DNA of 64,000 bases from Planctomycetota bacterium (GTDB lineage: Bacteria > Planctomycetota > UBA1135 > GCA-002686595): positions 1 through 64,000 of the forward strand of contig JAKLKU010000005.1 of assembly GCA_023150475.1 (NCBI GenBank), written 5' to 3'. Below the pieces are notes generated by a model that was not told the origin of the DNA, did not search any database, and worked only from the letters and a program-made list of their open reading frames with translations. How positions within the stretch are numbered: position 1 is the stretch's first letter; each line of letters starts with the position of its first letter. Below are positions 48,842 to 58,413 of this stretch, piece by piece. Position numbers and translations under genes: made by a program.

Positions 48842-51577
48842 TCACTGCGCGAAGCCGGCGAGCTTGCGCAGCACGTACTGCAGGATGCCGCCGTGGCGCA
48901 CGTACACGACTTCTTGCGGCGTGTCGATGCGCACGCGGGCCTTGAACTCCTTCACCTTGCCGGCGTCGTCGGTCGCGCGCACGACGAGCTCGCGGCCCGA
49001 CTTGAAGCCCGCGGCGAGGCCGTCGGCGAGACCGACGATGTCGTAGCGCTCGCGTCCGGTGAGCCCGAGCGAGTCCGCCGTCTCGCCCGCGAGGAACTGC
49101 AACGGCACGATGCCCATGCCGACGAGGTTCGAGCGGTGGATGCGCTCGTAGCTCTCGGCGATCACCGCGCGCACGCCTTGCAGCAACGGACCTTTCGCCG
49201 CCCAGTCGCGCGACGAGCCGGAGCCGTACTCCTTGCCCGCGAGCACGACGAGCGCCGTCTTCTCCGCCATGTACTTCGCGGCGGCGTCGTAGATCGGCAT
49301 CTGCGTGTTGGTCGGCAAGTGCAGCGTCTCGCCGCCTTCGACGCCTTGGAGCAGCTTGTTCTTGATCCGCGCGTTCGCGAACGTGCCGCGCGCCATCACT
49401 TCGTCGTGACCGCGGCGCGCGCCGTATTGGTTGAAGTCGGCGGGCTTCACGCCGCGTTCCTGCAACCACTTGCCGGCCGGGCTCGTCGCCTTGATGTTGC
49501 CGGCGGGCGAGATGTGGTCGGTGGTGATCGAATCGCCGAGGTAGGCGAGCACGCGCGCTCCGCGGATCTCCTCGAAGGGCTTCGGCTGCTTCGCCATCCC
49601 GTCGAAGTAAGGCGCGCGCTTGATGTAGGTCGACCGCGGATCCCACGCGTACGTCGCGCCTTTCGGCACTTCGAGCGCGCGCCACTCGGCGCTGCCCTCG
49701 AAGACGTTCGCGTACGTCGTCTTGAATTGCTCGGGCTTGACCGCGCGAGCGATCGCGGCGCGGATCTCCGCTTGCGTCGGCCACACGTCGCGCAGGTAGA
49801 CGGGCTTGCCGTCCTTGCCCGTCCCGAGCGGCTCGGTCTTCGGATCGAAGTCGACGCGTCCGGCGAGCGCGTACGCGACGACGAGCGGCGGCGACGCGAG
49901 GTAGTTCGCGCGGATCTGCGCGTGGACGCGGCCTTCGAAGTTGCGGTTGCCCGAAAGCACCGCCGCGACCACGAGCTGACCTTCGTCGATGCCCTTCGCG
50001 ACCGGCTCGGGCAACGGGCCCGAGTTGCCGATGCACGTCGTGCAACCGTAGCCGACGGTGTGGAAACCGAGCGTCTCGAGGAACGGCGTCAGCCCCGCTT
50101 CCTGCAGGTACGCCGTGACGACCTTCGAGCCCGGCGCGAGGCTCGTCTTCACCCACGGCGCACGCCGCAGGCCTTTTTCGACCGCCTTCTTCGCGACGAG
50201 GCCCGCGGCGACGAGCACCGACGGGTTCGACGTGTTCGTGCAGCTCGTGATCGCGGCGAGCACGAGCGAGCCGTGGCGCAACGTGCACGTCTCTCCGCCG
50301 ATCGTCACTTCCACTTCGGTCTTCGTGCTCGGCTCCGCGGTCGCGACGCCGCCGCCTTTCGCGGGCTTCGCGCCGACGAGCATGCCGGGCAGGTTGCTCT
50401 CGAAGTTCGCCTTGAGCGCCGTCAACGCGACACGATCCTGCGGGCGCTTCGGGCCGGCCATCGCGGGCTCGACGGTCGAGAGCTCGAGCTCGAGCGTGTC
50501 GGAGAACTCCGGCGTCGGCGTGTTCGGCCCGACGAAGAGCCCTTGCGCCTTCATGTACGCCTCGACGAGCGCGACTTGCGCTTCGCTGCGGCCGGTGAAG
50601 CGCAGGTAGTCGAGCGTGACTTGGTCGACCGGGAAGATGCCGCACGTCGCGCCGTACTCGGGCGCCATGTTCGCGATCGTCGCGCGGTCGGCGAGCGAGA
50701 GCGCCGCGACGCCAGGGCCGAAGAACTCGACGAACTTCCCGACGACGCCCTTCTTGCGCAGCATCTCGGTGACGCGCAGCACGAGGTCGGTCGCAGTCAC
50801 GCCTTCCGAGAGTTCGCCGACGAGCTTGAAGCCGACGACTTGCGGCACGAGCATCGACACCGGCTGACCGAGCATCGCCGCTTCCGCTTCGATGCCGCCG
50901 ACGCCCCAACCGAGCACTGCGAGGCCGTTGACCATCGTCGTGTGCGAATCGGTGCCGACGACGGTGTCGGGGAACGCTTCGAGCCCGTTCGGGCCTTCCT
51001 TGGTCATCACGACGCGAGCGAGGTACTCGACGTTGACCTGGTGCACGATGCCGGTCGCGGGCGGCACGGCGCGGAAGTTCTGGAACGCTTGGCCGCCCCA
51101 GCGGAGGAAGAGGTACCGCTCGCGGTTGCGCTCGAACTCGAGCGCGCTGTTCTTCGCGAGCGCGTCGCTCGCGCCGAAGTGGTCGACTTGCACCGAGTGG
51201 TCGATCACGAGCTCGAGCGGCACGCCCGGGTTGATCTTCTGCGGATCGCCGCCGAGCGCGACCATCGCATCGCGCATCGACGCGAGGTCGACGACGACCG
51301 GCACGCCGGTGAAGTCCTGCAGGAGCACGCGCGCCGGCGTGAACGCGATCTCCCGATCGGGCTCGGCCTTCGGATTCCACGCGAGGATCGCGTCGATCGC
51401 GCCCTTCTGGACCGCGACGCCGTCCTCGTTGCGCAACAGGTTCTCGAGCAGGATGCGCAGCGACCAGGGCAAGCGCGCGAGCTCGTGGCCCTGCTTCTCC
51501 AGAGCCTGGAGGCTCGCGATCTTGTACGTCTTGCCGCCGACTTCGAGTTGGGTACGGGCGCGGAACGAATCGTGCAC
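48842..51577 (-). CDS. acnA: Aconitate hydratase
   Basis: Full-length 911-aa: [72 protein letters not shown]. Confidence 0.97.
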   Translation of the reverse strand: MHDSFRARTQLEVGGKTYKIASLQALEKQGHELARLPWSLRILLENLLRNEDGVAVQKGAIDAILAWNPKAEPDREIAFTPARVLLQDFTGVPVVVDLASMRDAMVALGGDPQKINPGVPLELVIDHSVQVDHFGASDALAKNSALEFERNRERYLFLRWGGQAFQNFRAVPPATGIVHQVNVEYLARVVMTKEGPNGLEAFPDTVVGTDSHTTMVNGLAVLGWGVGGIEAEAAMLGQPVSMLVPQVVGFKLVGELSEGVTATDLVLRVTEMLRKKGVVGKFVEFFGPGVAALSLADRATIANMAPEYGATCGIFPVDQVTLDYLRFTGRSEAQVALVEAYMKAQGLFVGPNTPTPEFSDTLELELSTVEPAMAGPKRPQDRVALTALKANFESNLPGMLVGAKPAKGGGVATAEPSTKTEVEVTIGGETCTLRHGSLVLAAITSCTNTSNPSVLVAAGLVAKKAVEKGLRRAPWVKTSLAPGSKVVTAYLQEAGLTPFLETLGFHTVGYGCTTCIGNSGPLPEPVAKGIDEGQLVVAAVLSGNRNFEGRVHAQIRANYLASPPLVVAYALAGRVDFDPKTEPLGTGKDGKPVYLRDVWPTQAEIRAAIARAVKPEQFKTTYANVFEGSAEWRALEVPKGATYAWDPRSTYIKRAPYFDGMAKQPKPFEEIRGARVLAYLGDSITTDHISPAGNIKATSPAGKWLQERGVKPADFNQYGARRGHDEVMARGTFANARIKNKLLQGVEGGETLHLPTNTQMPIYDAAAKYMAEKTALVVLAGKEYGSGSSRDWAAKGPLLQGVRAVIAESYERIHRSNLVGMGIVPLQFLAGETADSLGLTGRERYDIVGLADGLAAGFKSGRELVVRATDDAGKVKEFKARVRIDTPQEVVYVRHGGILQYVLRKLAGFAQ

Positions 51578-51677
51578 GGGGAGCTCCTCTGCGTAACGAA
51601 GGGCGAAGATGATACGAGAACGGGCCGCGTCCGCCCATGGCGGCCGCGGCCCGTCCCGAACGCGCTCTCGGCGTGCT

Positions 51678-52673
51678 TCAGCCTTCGAGGTGCCAGTCGC
51701 GCTCGAACGAGGGACGTTTCCCGGGCTTCAAGAAGAGCTTGCCGCCGACCGGATCGCGCGTGGGCAGGAACCGTCGGTCGATCCGCCCTTCGAGCGTCAT
51801 CGCGAGGTCGAGCGCGAAGACCGGGTCGCCGATGTGCCAGGAGTGCGCGAACGTGCCGAAGAACGTCGCCTTCTTCGGGTCGATCGACTGGAAGTGGCGC
51901 GAGCAGTCGACGTCGACCGCCTTCGCATGCGCGTTCGCCGGCAAGCCGACGCGCCCGGCGCGCGGCGCGACGCCCATGCGTTTCGCGTTCGAGACCGCGA
52001 GCACGTGGTCGAAGCCGTTCGCGTAGTTCGTGAGCCGCATGCAGCGCTCGTACATCGGCCGCGCCCACGCCGAATCGGTCGAGAGCGAATTCGCCGAGAC
52101 GTCGCCGCCGATGAACGCGATCTGCGCGACGCGCCAATCGCTCTTGAAGAGCGAACCGTGCTTCTCCGCTTCGGCGAACGCCTCCATGATCACGAAGGCG
52201 CCGGTGCTGTGCCCGATCAAGTGGATGTTGGTCTGGCAGCCGTCCGCTTGGCCGCGCGCGAGCACCGAGATGCCGCCGGTGACCATCGAACGCGCGACTT
52301 CGGCGGCGTCGCCGCGGTCTTCGTAGTAGTTGAGCGTCGAATCGTCGCTCGGCCAGTCGAACGAGATCACGACGCCTTTCCACCCGACGGTGTGCAGATC
52401 CTTCTGCAAGCGCATCTGTCGCTTGCGGATCACCTCGATGTCGTTGTTGTAGCCGTGCACGAAGATCAGCACGTCGCCTTGCCGCTGCACGACGCCGTCC
52501 TTCAAACCGTCGGCGAGGTCGCGGACTTCTTGGACCCATTGCTCGACCGGCAGCGCGTGCTCGGGCTTCGCGAGCGTCTTCCCCGGCACCTTCAGGTAGC
52601 GCAGCTTGCCGGGCTCGGCGACGAAGTCGTTCTTGTGGACGTCGCGGGCGCAGATCACGTACTGGTCGGGCAC
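51678..52673 (-). CDS. Alpha/beta hydrolase (DUF900-like)
   Basis: GTG start ([17 protein letters not shown]); [23 protein letters not shown]. Confidence 0.8.
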   Translation of the reverse strand: MPDQYVICARDVHKNDFVAEPGKLRYLKVPGKTLAKPEHALPVEQWVQEVRDLADGLKDGVVQRQGDVLIFVHGYNNDIEVIRKRQMRLQKDLHTVGWKGVVISFDWPSDDSTLNYYEDRGDAAEVARSMVTGGISVLARGQADGCQTNIHLIGHSTGAFVIMEAFAEAEKHGSLFKSDWRVAQIAFIGGDVSANSLSTDSAWARPMYERCMRLTNYANGFDHVLAVSNAKRMGVAPRAGRVGLPANAHAKAVDVDCSRHFQSIDPKKATFFGTFAHSWHIGDPVFALDLAMTLEGRIDRRFLPTRDPVGGKLFLKPGKRPSFERDWHLEG

Positions 52674-52730
52674 GGGCTCCTCCTGTTGGGTGGCGCGCCA
52701 GGCTAGCGGCGAGCGGATGCTCGAGCGCGG

Positions 52731-52870
52731 CGAAGTCGAGCGCGGCGAAGTCGAGTTGGCCCGAGTGAGGCGGACCTCGGTCAGGCCGGCCTCGGTCAGG
52801 CGTGCCCAGGTCAGGCGTGCCCAGGTCAGGCGTGCCCAGGTGAGGCGTGCATCCGTCAGGCGTGTCGCGA
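52731..52870. repeat. 15-bp tandem repeats (two unit types) upstream of hydrolase gene
   Basis: gcgcggcgaagtcga x2 then about seven units of gtcaggcgtgcccag (three exact). Confidence 0.85.
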
Positions 52871-53129
52871 CACCGCGACGCACCCCACTCATGCGATCCG
52901 CCACGGTGCCGGCGCGCACGGTGGCGCCCGGCTCGAGCTGACGCCTGGCGCACACGCCCGGCGGACGCGGGCGTCGTGCGCCGGCCGGTAACGCGACCCC
53001 GCACGCGGCGAACGCCTCGGCGTCGCGGCTCGCAACGCGCGGCCCCAAACCGGCCCGGAACGGGGCGCGGGCGGCGAAAGCTCGCTCTTCCAACCTCGCG
53101 GAGCCGACGCTATCCTCCCCGCCCTCTTC

Positions 53130-53205
53130 GGGGGCTTAGCTCAGTTGGTAGAGCGTCGCGTTCGCAATGCGAAGGTCGAGGGTTCGACTCCCTTAGCCTC
53201 CACCA
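53130..53205 (+). tRNA. tRNA-Ala (anticodon CGC)
   Basis: GGGGGCT/AGCCTCC acceptor with G3-U70 Ala identity pair; loop TTCGCAA; T arm GGTTCGACTCC; encoded CCA. Confidence 0.92.
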
Positions 53206-53215
53206 CCGAATGACC

Positions 53216-53251
53216 ACGGGCCCGGGCTTCACGCTCGGGCCCGTTGGTTTT
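53216..53251 (+). terminator. Intrinsic terminator after tRNA-Ala
   Basis: acgggcccg-ggcttcacgct-cgggcccgt followed by tggtttt. Confidence 0.7.
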
Positions 53252-53375
53252 CGGTCTGCGGTTCCAGCGCCGCCGGAGCACATCGCGCACTCGCTCGGCG
53301 GCCCTGCGCGGGATCGCTGGACGCGTCGGGGACCGCGTCGGGCCGCCCCGTCGCCGACCCGCGCACGCCCGTCGC

Positions 53376-53918
53376 TCACTCCGCAGCTTCGGCGTCGTCG
53401 TTCTCGGGCGGCGGCGGCTCGCCACCGCGTTTCGCGAGCCGTTCGATGTGCGCCGTCACCAGCATCGAGAGCACCACCGCGGCGCCGAACACGTAGATCC
53501 CGAACTCGGGTGTCACGTCGGCCACGGGCCCGAGCTTCGCCGCGACGATCAACACGGCGACGATGTACACGTCGAGCATCGACCACTTGCCGAGCACGGC
53601 GAGCCGGTGCAACGTCCGCTCGCGTTGCCCCGGATCCATCTTGCCGAACCAGATCCAGTAGAGCAGCGCGAGCTTCGCGATCGGAAACGCGACCGACCAG
53701 AAGAACACGATCGCCGCGAGCACCCACTGGCCGTCGTCCCAGAGGCCGAACACACCGGTCGCGACCGAATATTCGTTCTCCCAGAAGACCATCTTCTCGA
53801 TCTTCAGGAGCGGCACGTAAAGCCCGAAGGCGAGCAAGACGCTCGCGGCGAAGAGCCCGAGCGGTGCGATCCAACGCCGCGGATGGATCTCGCGCAGCGA
53901 ATAGTACGGACCGGTCAT
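53376..53918 (-). CDS. Paraquat-inducible protein A (PqiA)-family membrane protein
   Basis: LYVPLLKIEKMVFWENEYSVATGVFGLWDDGQWVLAAIVFFWSVAFPIAKLALLYW, KWSMLDVYIVAVLI. Confidence 0.85.
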   Translation of the reverse strand: MTGPYYSLREIHPRRWIAPLGLFAASVLLAFGLYVPLLKIEKMVFWENEYSVATGVFGLWDDGQWVLAAIVFFWSVAFPIAKLALLYWIWFGKMDPGQRERTLHRLAVLGKWSMLDVYIVAVLIVAAKLGPVADVTPEFGIYVFGAAVVLSMLVTAHIERLAKRGGEPPPPENDDAEAAE

Positions 53919-53982
53919 CGCGCCCCGATGATGGCAAACGAGCGCCGCAGTTGAAGGGGCTTGGTCGCGCCGAGCGGGCGCG

Positions 53983-55206
53983 TCACGCCTTGCGACCGCG
54001 ACGGATCACGCGCCGGGGGCTCTTGGGCAGGCCCTTCGACTCGAATTCGCGCAACGATTCGTCGATCAGTTTCACGATCGCGTCGCCGAACGTCTCGATC
54101 TGCCAGGCTTGCACGCCATCGACTTCGACGAGCTCGTAACGAGTACGAGGCTTGAGCTGCGCGAGTCGCAACAGGCCATGGCGGTTCAGCACCAACGACG
54201 CGTCGAAGCCTTCGTGCTTCGCACGCTCGGTGCGCCAGAGTTTCAGCCGTTCGTGCAGCTCGAATTCGGTGTCCGAAAGGCCGCTCGTGCCGTCCTTCGA
54301 CGGCAGGTTCGGCGCGCGCTTCAGCGGACCGAGTTCCTTGGCGCGCGCGAGTGCCGAGAGGACCTGGTCGCCGAGTTTGCGCGCTTGGCGCGGCGAGAAG
54401 CCCGGCACCTGGGTGAGCTCGCGCATGCTCCGCGGCCGACGTCGCGCGATCTCGATCAGGACCTCGTTGTTCATGATCTTGAACGGCGGCAGGTCCGCGG
54501 CGTCGGCGGCGCGGTGGCGTAGCACGAAGAGCTCGCGCAACGCTTGTTGGCCCTCCGGATCGAGCGCCCGTGCGCCTTTCAGCCGCACGTACTCGTCGGG
54601 ATTGAACTCGTTCGGCGGCGGCACGAGCTGTTCGAGGCGCGCGCATTCGCCTTCGACGATCATCGCGCGCCGTTTTTCGGCGAGCTCGCGCTGCTGCTCG
54701 TGCATCAGCGGGATCAAGAAGTGCGTGTCGAGCCGCGCGTAGCGCAACTGTTCGTCGGTGAGCGGCCGCGCGGCCCAGTTCGACCGCTGCAACGACTTGT
54801 CGAGCTCGACGCCGAAACGGTTCTTGAGCACGGTCGCGAGCCCCGGGTTCGCCTCGCCGAGCGCCGCCGCGGCGACGCGCGTGTCGAACAGCGTCTTGAA
54901 CTCGAAGCGGAAGCCCCGCTTCAACATCAGGATGTCGTACTCGCCGTCGTGGAAGACCTTGAGCTTCTGCGGATCGGCGAAGAGGCGCCCGAGCGGTTCG
55001 AGGTCGACGTCCGCGAGCGGATCGATCAGGTAATCCGTGTCGCCGACGGTCATCTGCACGAGGCACACGCGCTCGTGGAAGTTGAAGAACGAGTTCGCTT
55101 CGGTGTCGACGGCGATCTCGCGCTCGCGATCGAGGGCGGAGACCAACCGCTCCATCCCGCGGCGCTCCTCGACCACGACCGGCGGCGGCAGTTCGGGCGG
55201 AGTCAT
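53983..55206 (-). CDS. rnd: Ribonuclease D
   Basis: DEDDy exonuclease motifs: IAVDTEANSFF, VFHDGEYDILML, YARLDTHFLIPL; HRDC-like C-terminal region. Confidence 0.88.
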   Translation of the reverse strand: MTPPELPPPVVVEERRGMERLVSALDREREIAVDTEANSFFNFHERVCLVQMTVGDTDYLIDPLADVDLEPLGRLFADPQKLKVFHDGEYDILMLKRGFRFEFKTLFDTRVAAAALGEANPGLATVLKNRFGVELDKSLQRSNWAARPLTDEQLRYARLDTHFLIPLMHEQQRELAEKRRAMIVEGECARLEQLVPPPNEFNPDEYVRLKGARALDPEGQQALRELFVLRHRAADAADLPPFKIMNNEVLIEIARRRPRSMRELTQVPGFSPRQARKLGDQVLSALARAKELGPLKRAPNLPSKDGTSGLSDTEFELHERLKLWRTERAKHEGFDASLVLNRHGLLRLAQLKPRTRYELVEVDGVQAWQIETFGDAIVKLIDESLREFESKGLPKSPRRVIRRGRKA

Positions 55207-55315
55207 CGAGGTCGGCTGGACGCAGTGGCGGTTGGGACGTGCGGAGAGCGCCAGGGTATCGGCCGACAGCGCCCGGGCAAGGCGCCGGCCCGAGCTCCGT
55301 GACGCCCGGAAACGA

Positions 55316-55345
55316 CCACGGCCCCGCAGGTCTGCGGGGCCGTGG
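55316..55345 (-). terminator. Hairpin downstream of tRNA-Asp
   Basis: Perfect 14-bp inverted repeat ccacggccccgcag/ctgcggggccgtgg, short T-rich tail on minus strand. Confidence 0.65.
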
Positions 55346-55353
55346 AATGCGGG

Positions 55354-55430
55354 TGGCGAGGATAACGGGACTCGAACCCGCAACCTCTGCCGTGACAGGG
55401 CAGCGCTCTAACCAATTGAGCTATATCCCC
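55354..55430 (-). tRNA. tRNA-Asp (anticodon GTC)
   Basis: Reverse complement GGGGATATAGCTCAATTGGTTAGAGCGCTGCCCTGTCACGGCAGAGGTTGCGGGTTCGAGTCCCGTTATCCTCGCCA. Confidence 0.93.
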
Positions 55431-55448
55431 GCGGTTGGGGCGAGAACT

Positions 55449-55920
55449 CTAGCGAGCGGATCCCGCCGCGCCAACTCCCTCGCGCCACGTTTTGGCTTGG
55501 GGTCCGCGCGTGGCGAACGAGCCCGCGCAAGCGCCGACGAGAGGCCGGGTTACCGCTGGATTGGGTCCGCTGTCGGAGCCCCGCGCCCGAGCTCCGCGGC
55601 GATACTGCCACCTCTCGTTGCGCAGGAAATCGCGCACGACGTGCAACCGAACGGGCTTGCGTCGGTCCATGCAGGAAGCCCCGGGTCCTCACCTCGTCGG
55701 GACGCCGCCGTCCGCCGCGCGTCGGACCCGATCGCGCGCACCGGCGCCGCGCTCGACGCGTCGGTCGTCTCGCTGCGGCGGCGCCGTTCGCCTCCCCAAG
55801 GACTTCCGCGCCGGTAGCTGGAGGAGTTGAACCGACGCCGCCACGCGCCACGCGTCCGCCGAACGCGCCGGAGAACGTCGCCCGCGCGGCTTTCGTGACC
55901 CAACGTTCGAGGCCACTTCC
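55449..55920 (-). repeat. Diverged interspersed repeat, copy B
   Basis: Core homologous to copy A; small ORF MDRRKPVRLHVVRDFLRNERWQYRR (55670..55449); cccaacgttcgaggcca near 55898 at matching spacing. Confidence 0.7.
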
Positions 55921-55938
55921 CTGATCGGGGGCTCGAGC

Positions 55939-57705
55939 TCAGTCCACGACCAGCGTCATCGGGAGACGGGCTCCCGCGACGAGTTCGCATTCGGCGCCGT
56001 CGCGCACTTCGATCGCACGCCGACCAGGCTTCCAGGCGTACTCCCCCGTCCCGAAGGCGTGAAGCGACCAGGTGCCGGGCGCGAGTCCGCGCACCACGGT
56101 CGGTCGTCCGGGCACGAGCAGCAGATCGAGGCTCTGGATCTCGCCGCGGGAGCCCGCGCCGGCGCTGCGTCGTGCCAGCACGGCGCGGAACCCGGACTCC
56201 TCGGACGTGACCAGGCAGTCCGTCGGATCGAGCGAGCGACCGGCACGGTCCACGAAGTCGAGTTCGACGAGCAGCGGGGGCCCATCGAGCGGCGCCAACT
56301 CGCCGACGTCGTTCGGACCTTCTGCGAGCGTCGTGTCGACGCTTGCGACGACGGTCGCGCCGCCCGCGTCGCGCCACTCGGCGCGCAACTGGGTCCGGCC
56401 CGGGCGCCAGCGCTCGACGCGGAACGCGCCGTCGGCCGCGACCGCGCTCGCGAGCCCCGAGCCCGCGACGAACGCGGAGCCCGGACTCGCCGCGTGAAGG
56501 ATCTCGAGCCGCGGCGGCTCGCTCCACGGCAGACCCGCGGCACGCACGCGTCCGACGACGCTCGCCGGTCGGCTCACGATCAACCGAACGGCGGTCGTCG
56601 GCCCAGCCGTCACCGTCAACGTCGGCGAGACGTCGAACGGTCGCGGCACGGTTCCCGGCCCGAGCTCTCGTTGCACGTCCGCGCCGATTCGGCGCGCGCC
56701 TTCGTCCGCGACGAGGTCGGCGAACACGTGGTCCGAAAGCACTCGCACGGCGTAGCCACCGGACGCCGGCAACAGGCTCCAAACGGCGCGTCCTTGCGCA
56801 TCGGACGTCAGCGTCCGCGGCACCCGTGATTCCGGATTCGCTTCGAGCACCACACGAGCGAACGACGAGGCGAGTTGCGCGCGCTCGAGCTCGTCGCCGA
56901 GGTCGAGCGCCTCGAGTGCGCTCGCTTCGCCCGCGAGCGCCCGCTCGAGCCGCGGCCGGAGCGGAGTCGCCGGCGCACCGACCACGGTCGAGCGCGCTGC
57001 GTCGGCGACGAATTCGCCGCCGAGCGCCGGCCCCATCTGCACCAGCGCGAGCTCCACGCCCGGCAGCGGCGCGCCGCTTCGATCGAGGCACGTGACCTCG
57101 AGCGCGCCACTCGGCGCGAGCCGCACGCTCGCGCTGCGACCGAATTCGCCGGAGACGACTTGGGCGAGTCCGACGCTCGGCGTGATCTCGACGAGATGCG
57201 CGCCGTGGTTCGGTAGATGGAACACTCCGGACGAGTCGGTCACCGCCTCGCCGTGTTTCGGCGAGACGCCGAATCGGACTTCCAACGCGTTCGGCCGGTC
57301 GGTGGCGACCCAACGCACGCGCGCGCCGATCTCCGGCGCACCGTTCGCGCCCAGTACGACGACGGGCTCGCCGGCGCGCGCCACCGACGCCGCGGCCGGC
57401 ATGGACTCGTCGAACGACGGCAAGGCGCGCGCTGCGGCCCACACGCCGGCGCCGAACGCGCCGAGCGCGAGCACGTGCACCAACTTGAGGTCGAGCCAAC
57501 GCGTGAACCACGGTCCGAGCGCACGTCCGGGTTCCGCGAGCGGCAACAGCGCGACGCCCCAGTTCGTGCGGTCGCCGAAGCGCTGGTCGAGTCCGACGCG
57601 CAGTCGTTCGAGCGCTCGTTGCAGGCGCGACTTCACGGTCGCGACCGGCACGCCGAGACGCTTCGCGATCTCGCGCGGCGGGAGAACATAGGGACTCGTA
57701 AGTTG
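55939..57705 (-). pseudogene. 5'-truncated sigma-70 (region 4) fused to TM and CpD-regulatory-like domains
   Basis: Open frame from in-frame TAA (57706-57708) reads QLTSPYVLPPREIAKRLGVPVATVKSRLQRALERLRVGLD (sigma region 4), then TM LVHVLALGAFGAGVWAAA and CpD domains; sigma regions 2-3 absent. Confidence 0.75.
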
Positions 57706-58020
57706 TTACTCCTCCACGGTCCGCGTCGCGGTGCCCATCGCGTCGGTAGGTGCGCGGTAGGAATCTGAGAGCGGTCGGGAGGAACGTCTCCGAGCCTACC
57801 TGTCGGGCTCACGCCGGGTACGCGCCGGAAATCCGAAAAACCCGCCTCGCCGCTCGGCCACGCTCGGCCGATACTTCGTCGGGTACCGAAACCCGCTGGG
57901 GTACCACAGCAACAGCCCTCCCCAGCTCAGCGACCCTACTGGGTTCGTCCGCTTCGGCGGGCGCGCCTACGGCTGGACACGGCGCTGATCCAACTCAACC
58001 CCTCTCCACGAGAGGCTTCA

Positions 58021-58227
58021 ATGGATCAGCAAGCCGTACTCGCCCCCGCACCGGGCGAGATCATGACGCGCGACGAGGCCGCCGCGCTTCTCCGAGTTCA
58101 CGCACACACCCTCGATCGCTGGCGCTACACGGACGAAGGTCCGCCGTGGCACCAACCGCGCGGCAAGCGCGCGCGCGTCGTCTACTTCCGCAGTGAGCTG
58201 CTCGCGTGGCTCCGGGGGGCAGCATGA
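58021..58227 (+). CDS. HTH/excisionase-like DNA-binding protein
   Basis: MTRDEAAALLRVHAHTLDRWRYTDEGPPWHQPRGKRARVVYFRSELLAWL. Confidence 0.8.
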   Translation: MDQQAVLAPAPGEIMTRDEAAALLRVHAHTLDRWRYTDEGPPWHQPRGKRARVVYFRSELLAWLRGAA

Positions 58228-58412
58228 AGCTCCTCGATATCAAGGCCGTCGCCGAACGGCTCTCGTGCTCGGTGCGCACCGTCGAGCGCCTCAAGAAGGA
58301 CGGGAAGCTCCCGCCGCATCGGCTCGTGCTCGGTTGCCATCGCTGGCCCGAGGAAGAGATCGAGGCGTACATCCGCGCGCTGCCGCGCTTCGATGCGGTG
58401 GAGGTGCGCTGA
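58224..58412 (+). CDS. Second small HTH DNA-binding protein
   Basis: MKLLDIKAVAERLSCSVRTVERLKKDGKLPPHRLVLGCHRWPEEEIEAYI; ATGA overlap with preceding gene. Confidence 0.8.
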   Translation: MKLLDIKAVAERLSCSVRTVERLKKDGKLPPHRLVLGCHRWPEEEIEAYIRALPRFDAVEVR

Positions 58413-58413
58413 G

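Noticed and set aside
48257-52033. 1258-aa plus-strand ORF opposite pgl and aconitase
   Set aside because: Antisense shadow ORF typical of GC-rich DNA; the minus-strand genes are clear known proteins
57750-58196. 148-aa plus-strand ORF at the element's left end
   Set aside because: Overlaps the HTH gene in another frame with random-looking composition
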